Both the position numbers and the translations under genes were made by a program. Under the pieces are notes generated by a model that saw only the letters and a program-made list of their open reading frames with translations, did not search any database and had not been told where the DNA came from. Of a stretch of DNA of 64,000 bases, positions 63,021-64,000 are shown in pieces. The stretch is from Stemphylium vesicarium (taxonomy: Eukaryota > Ascomycota > Dothideomycetes > Pleosporales > Pleosporaceae), in the NCBI GenBank assembly GCA_004380135.1, contig QXCR01000098.1:1-64000 (forward strand), in the 5' to 3' direction. Numbering within the stretch: the stretch's first letter is position 1; every line of letters begins with the position of its first letter.

Positions 63021-64000
63021 ATGAAGTACTTCCAACGGCGACCGAAGCATCAATCAAGAACCTCTGATGACCGACGGCCATCGACAGCTACCCCAAGGGA
63101 TGCGCCAAGCGACGACTCAGATGAATTCCCTGCGATCCCGACGGCGTACTATTACGCTGATTATGTCCTTTCCTCCGAGAAAGCTTCATCCGATATCCTG
63201 GCTTTTGTTGGCGTCATTCAAGATGTGCGACAACAAATCGACGAAGCAAAGAGGCTCTATCTCTCCGCTGCAGTCTTGAACTTCTTCGACGCTTATCCCA
63301 GTAAGCGGACATGGATCCAGGAGTCTTTGCAGGAAGTCCAGCGCACTCTCAATGACATCGGCATGGATATGGATTCAGCATGGGGCCATGATGGAGATGG
63401 TGGCACGGTCGCTTCACGACGCAAGCTCGAGTGGGGTCTGAAGTACCAGAAGAAGCAGCTCAAGAAGAGAACGCAACTCATTCATTGTCTCGCAGAATTG
63501 AAGGGCGCCATCCATGTTATGCAAACAGCAGAGCTATGTGGCAGAACTGGAGCCATGGTCCAAGAGCCCATCTTCGAGGCTCCGACACGGCCGTGGGTTC
63601 TTCATGATGAGAGGGATGCGTTACGTGGCCCATACTCCAGGCAAAGGGTACGGCTGAGCCACAACAGCCCTTCCATGTCGAACCTCACTCTCGCATCTGA
63701 GACCGACAAGGATGAGTTTGAAAGTAAGTTCATAACAGTCGTAGATCAGCGCCGCTTTTGCTAATAATCCACAGCCATGTCGGTGAATTCGGTACCTGTA
63801 GAGCTCGCGGGGAGTACGCCTTTTGATATCGGTGAAAGCCAGAACACGCGAACCTTCCTGAATCCTCAAGTTTTCAGCGAGCATTTCCCCGAGAGAGCCG
63901 GTTTGTCTAGGCGGCCAAGAGCTCGCTTAGACTACGTTCGCTCGACCGGACCCCGAGAAGTCAGGTCCCGTGCATCCATTGATGTAGTCGCTCCGTCTTC
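63021..64000 (+). CDS. hypothetical protein, truncated by the window edge
   Basis: Exon 1 (63021-63723) starts MKYFQRRPKHQSRTSDDRRP; an upstream ATG at 62913 is an alternative. A 51-bp intron (63724-63774, gtaagt, branch gctaataat) leads to exon 2, which reads TMSVNSVPVELAGSTPFDIG and is open to the end of the window. A helical region (SSDILAFVGVIQDVRQQIDE, AKRLYLSAAVLNFF) and a basic coiled segment (WGLKYQKKQLKKRTQLIHCL) are visible. The N-terminus and second exon are basic and Ser/Arg-rich. The 3' end lies outside the window. No family recognised. Confidence 0.6.

Overview
The window is nuclear DNA of a filamentous ascomycete, most likely a Dothideomycete of the Pleosporales type. This rests on short introns (about 44-60 bp, GTRNGT donors, CTRAC or CTAAT branch sites), monocistronic genes on both strands, secreted CAZymes, Zn2Cys6 regulators, and fungal-type mcm5 and HapX-like genes. 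The placement below Ascomycota is inference from gene style. Exon boundaries were worked out by hand from splice signals and reading-frame continuity.

Left part (0.5-22 kb): a BAHD/transferase-family acyltransferase, an NMT1/THI5-like periplasmic-binding-fold protein and a flavin monooxygenase lead into a block of secreted hemicellulose debranching enzymes. These are a CE1 acetyl xylan esterase, a GH95 alpha-L-fucosidase, a GH27 alpha-galactosidase and a GH51 alpha-L-arabinofuranosidase. All remove side groups; no backbone-cleaving enzyme is present. A COG0523/CobW GTPase sits between two of them. Two tiny secreted cysteine-rich proteins, built from exons too short for ordinary ORF calling, lie in the gaps (11.7 kb and 21.4 kb). 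They are the best candidates for undescribed effector-like or antimicrobial proteins.

Middle part (22-38 kb): a YbjQ-type protein, a YtcJ-like amidohydrolase divergent from a 2OG-Fe(II) dioxygenase, and a regulator with two tandem Zn2Cys6 clusters divergent from a DHA1-type MFS transporter. A decay zone follows. It holds a GH115 alpha-glucuronidase pseudogene (5' half lost, frameshift, Trp-to-amber nonsense, 3' deletion) and a second frame-broken coding relic. A secreted type-B carboxylesterase ends this part.

Right part (38-64 kb): a small CCHC zinc-knuckle protein, mcm5, several lineage-type hypothetical genes (some decayed), and a HapX-like CCAAT-complex-binding bZIP with an atypical basic region. 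A palindrome of two ATCWGATAA iron-GATA sites lies 0.6 kb beyond the HapX-like gene. Then come a phytanoyl-CoA dioxygenase family protein, a broken RING-like gene, an acidic repeat gene with a frameshift, a secreted 205-residue protein with a 22-nt first exon, an HSPA12-type Hsp70, a single-pass Ser/Thr-rich membrane protein, and a gene that runs off the right edge.

No tRNA, rRNA, CRISPR array or intact transposon was recognised.
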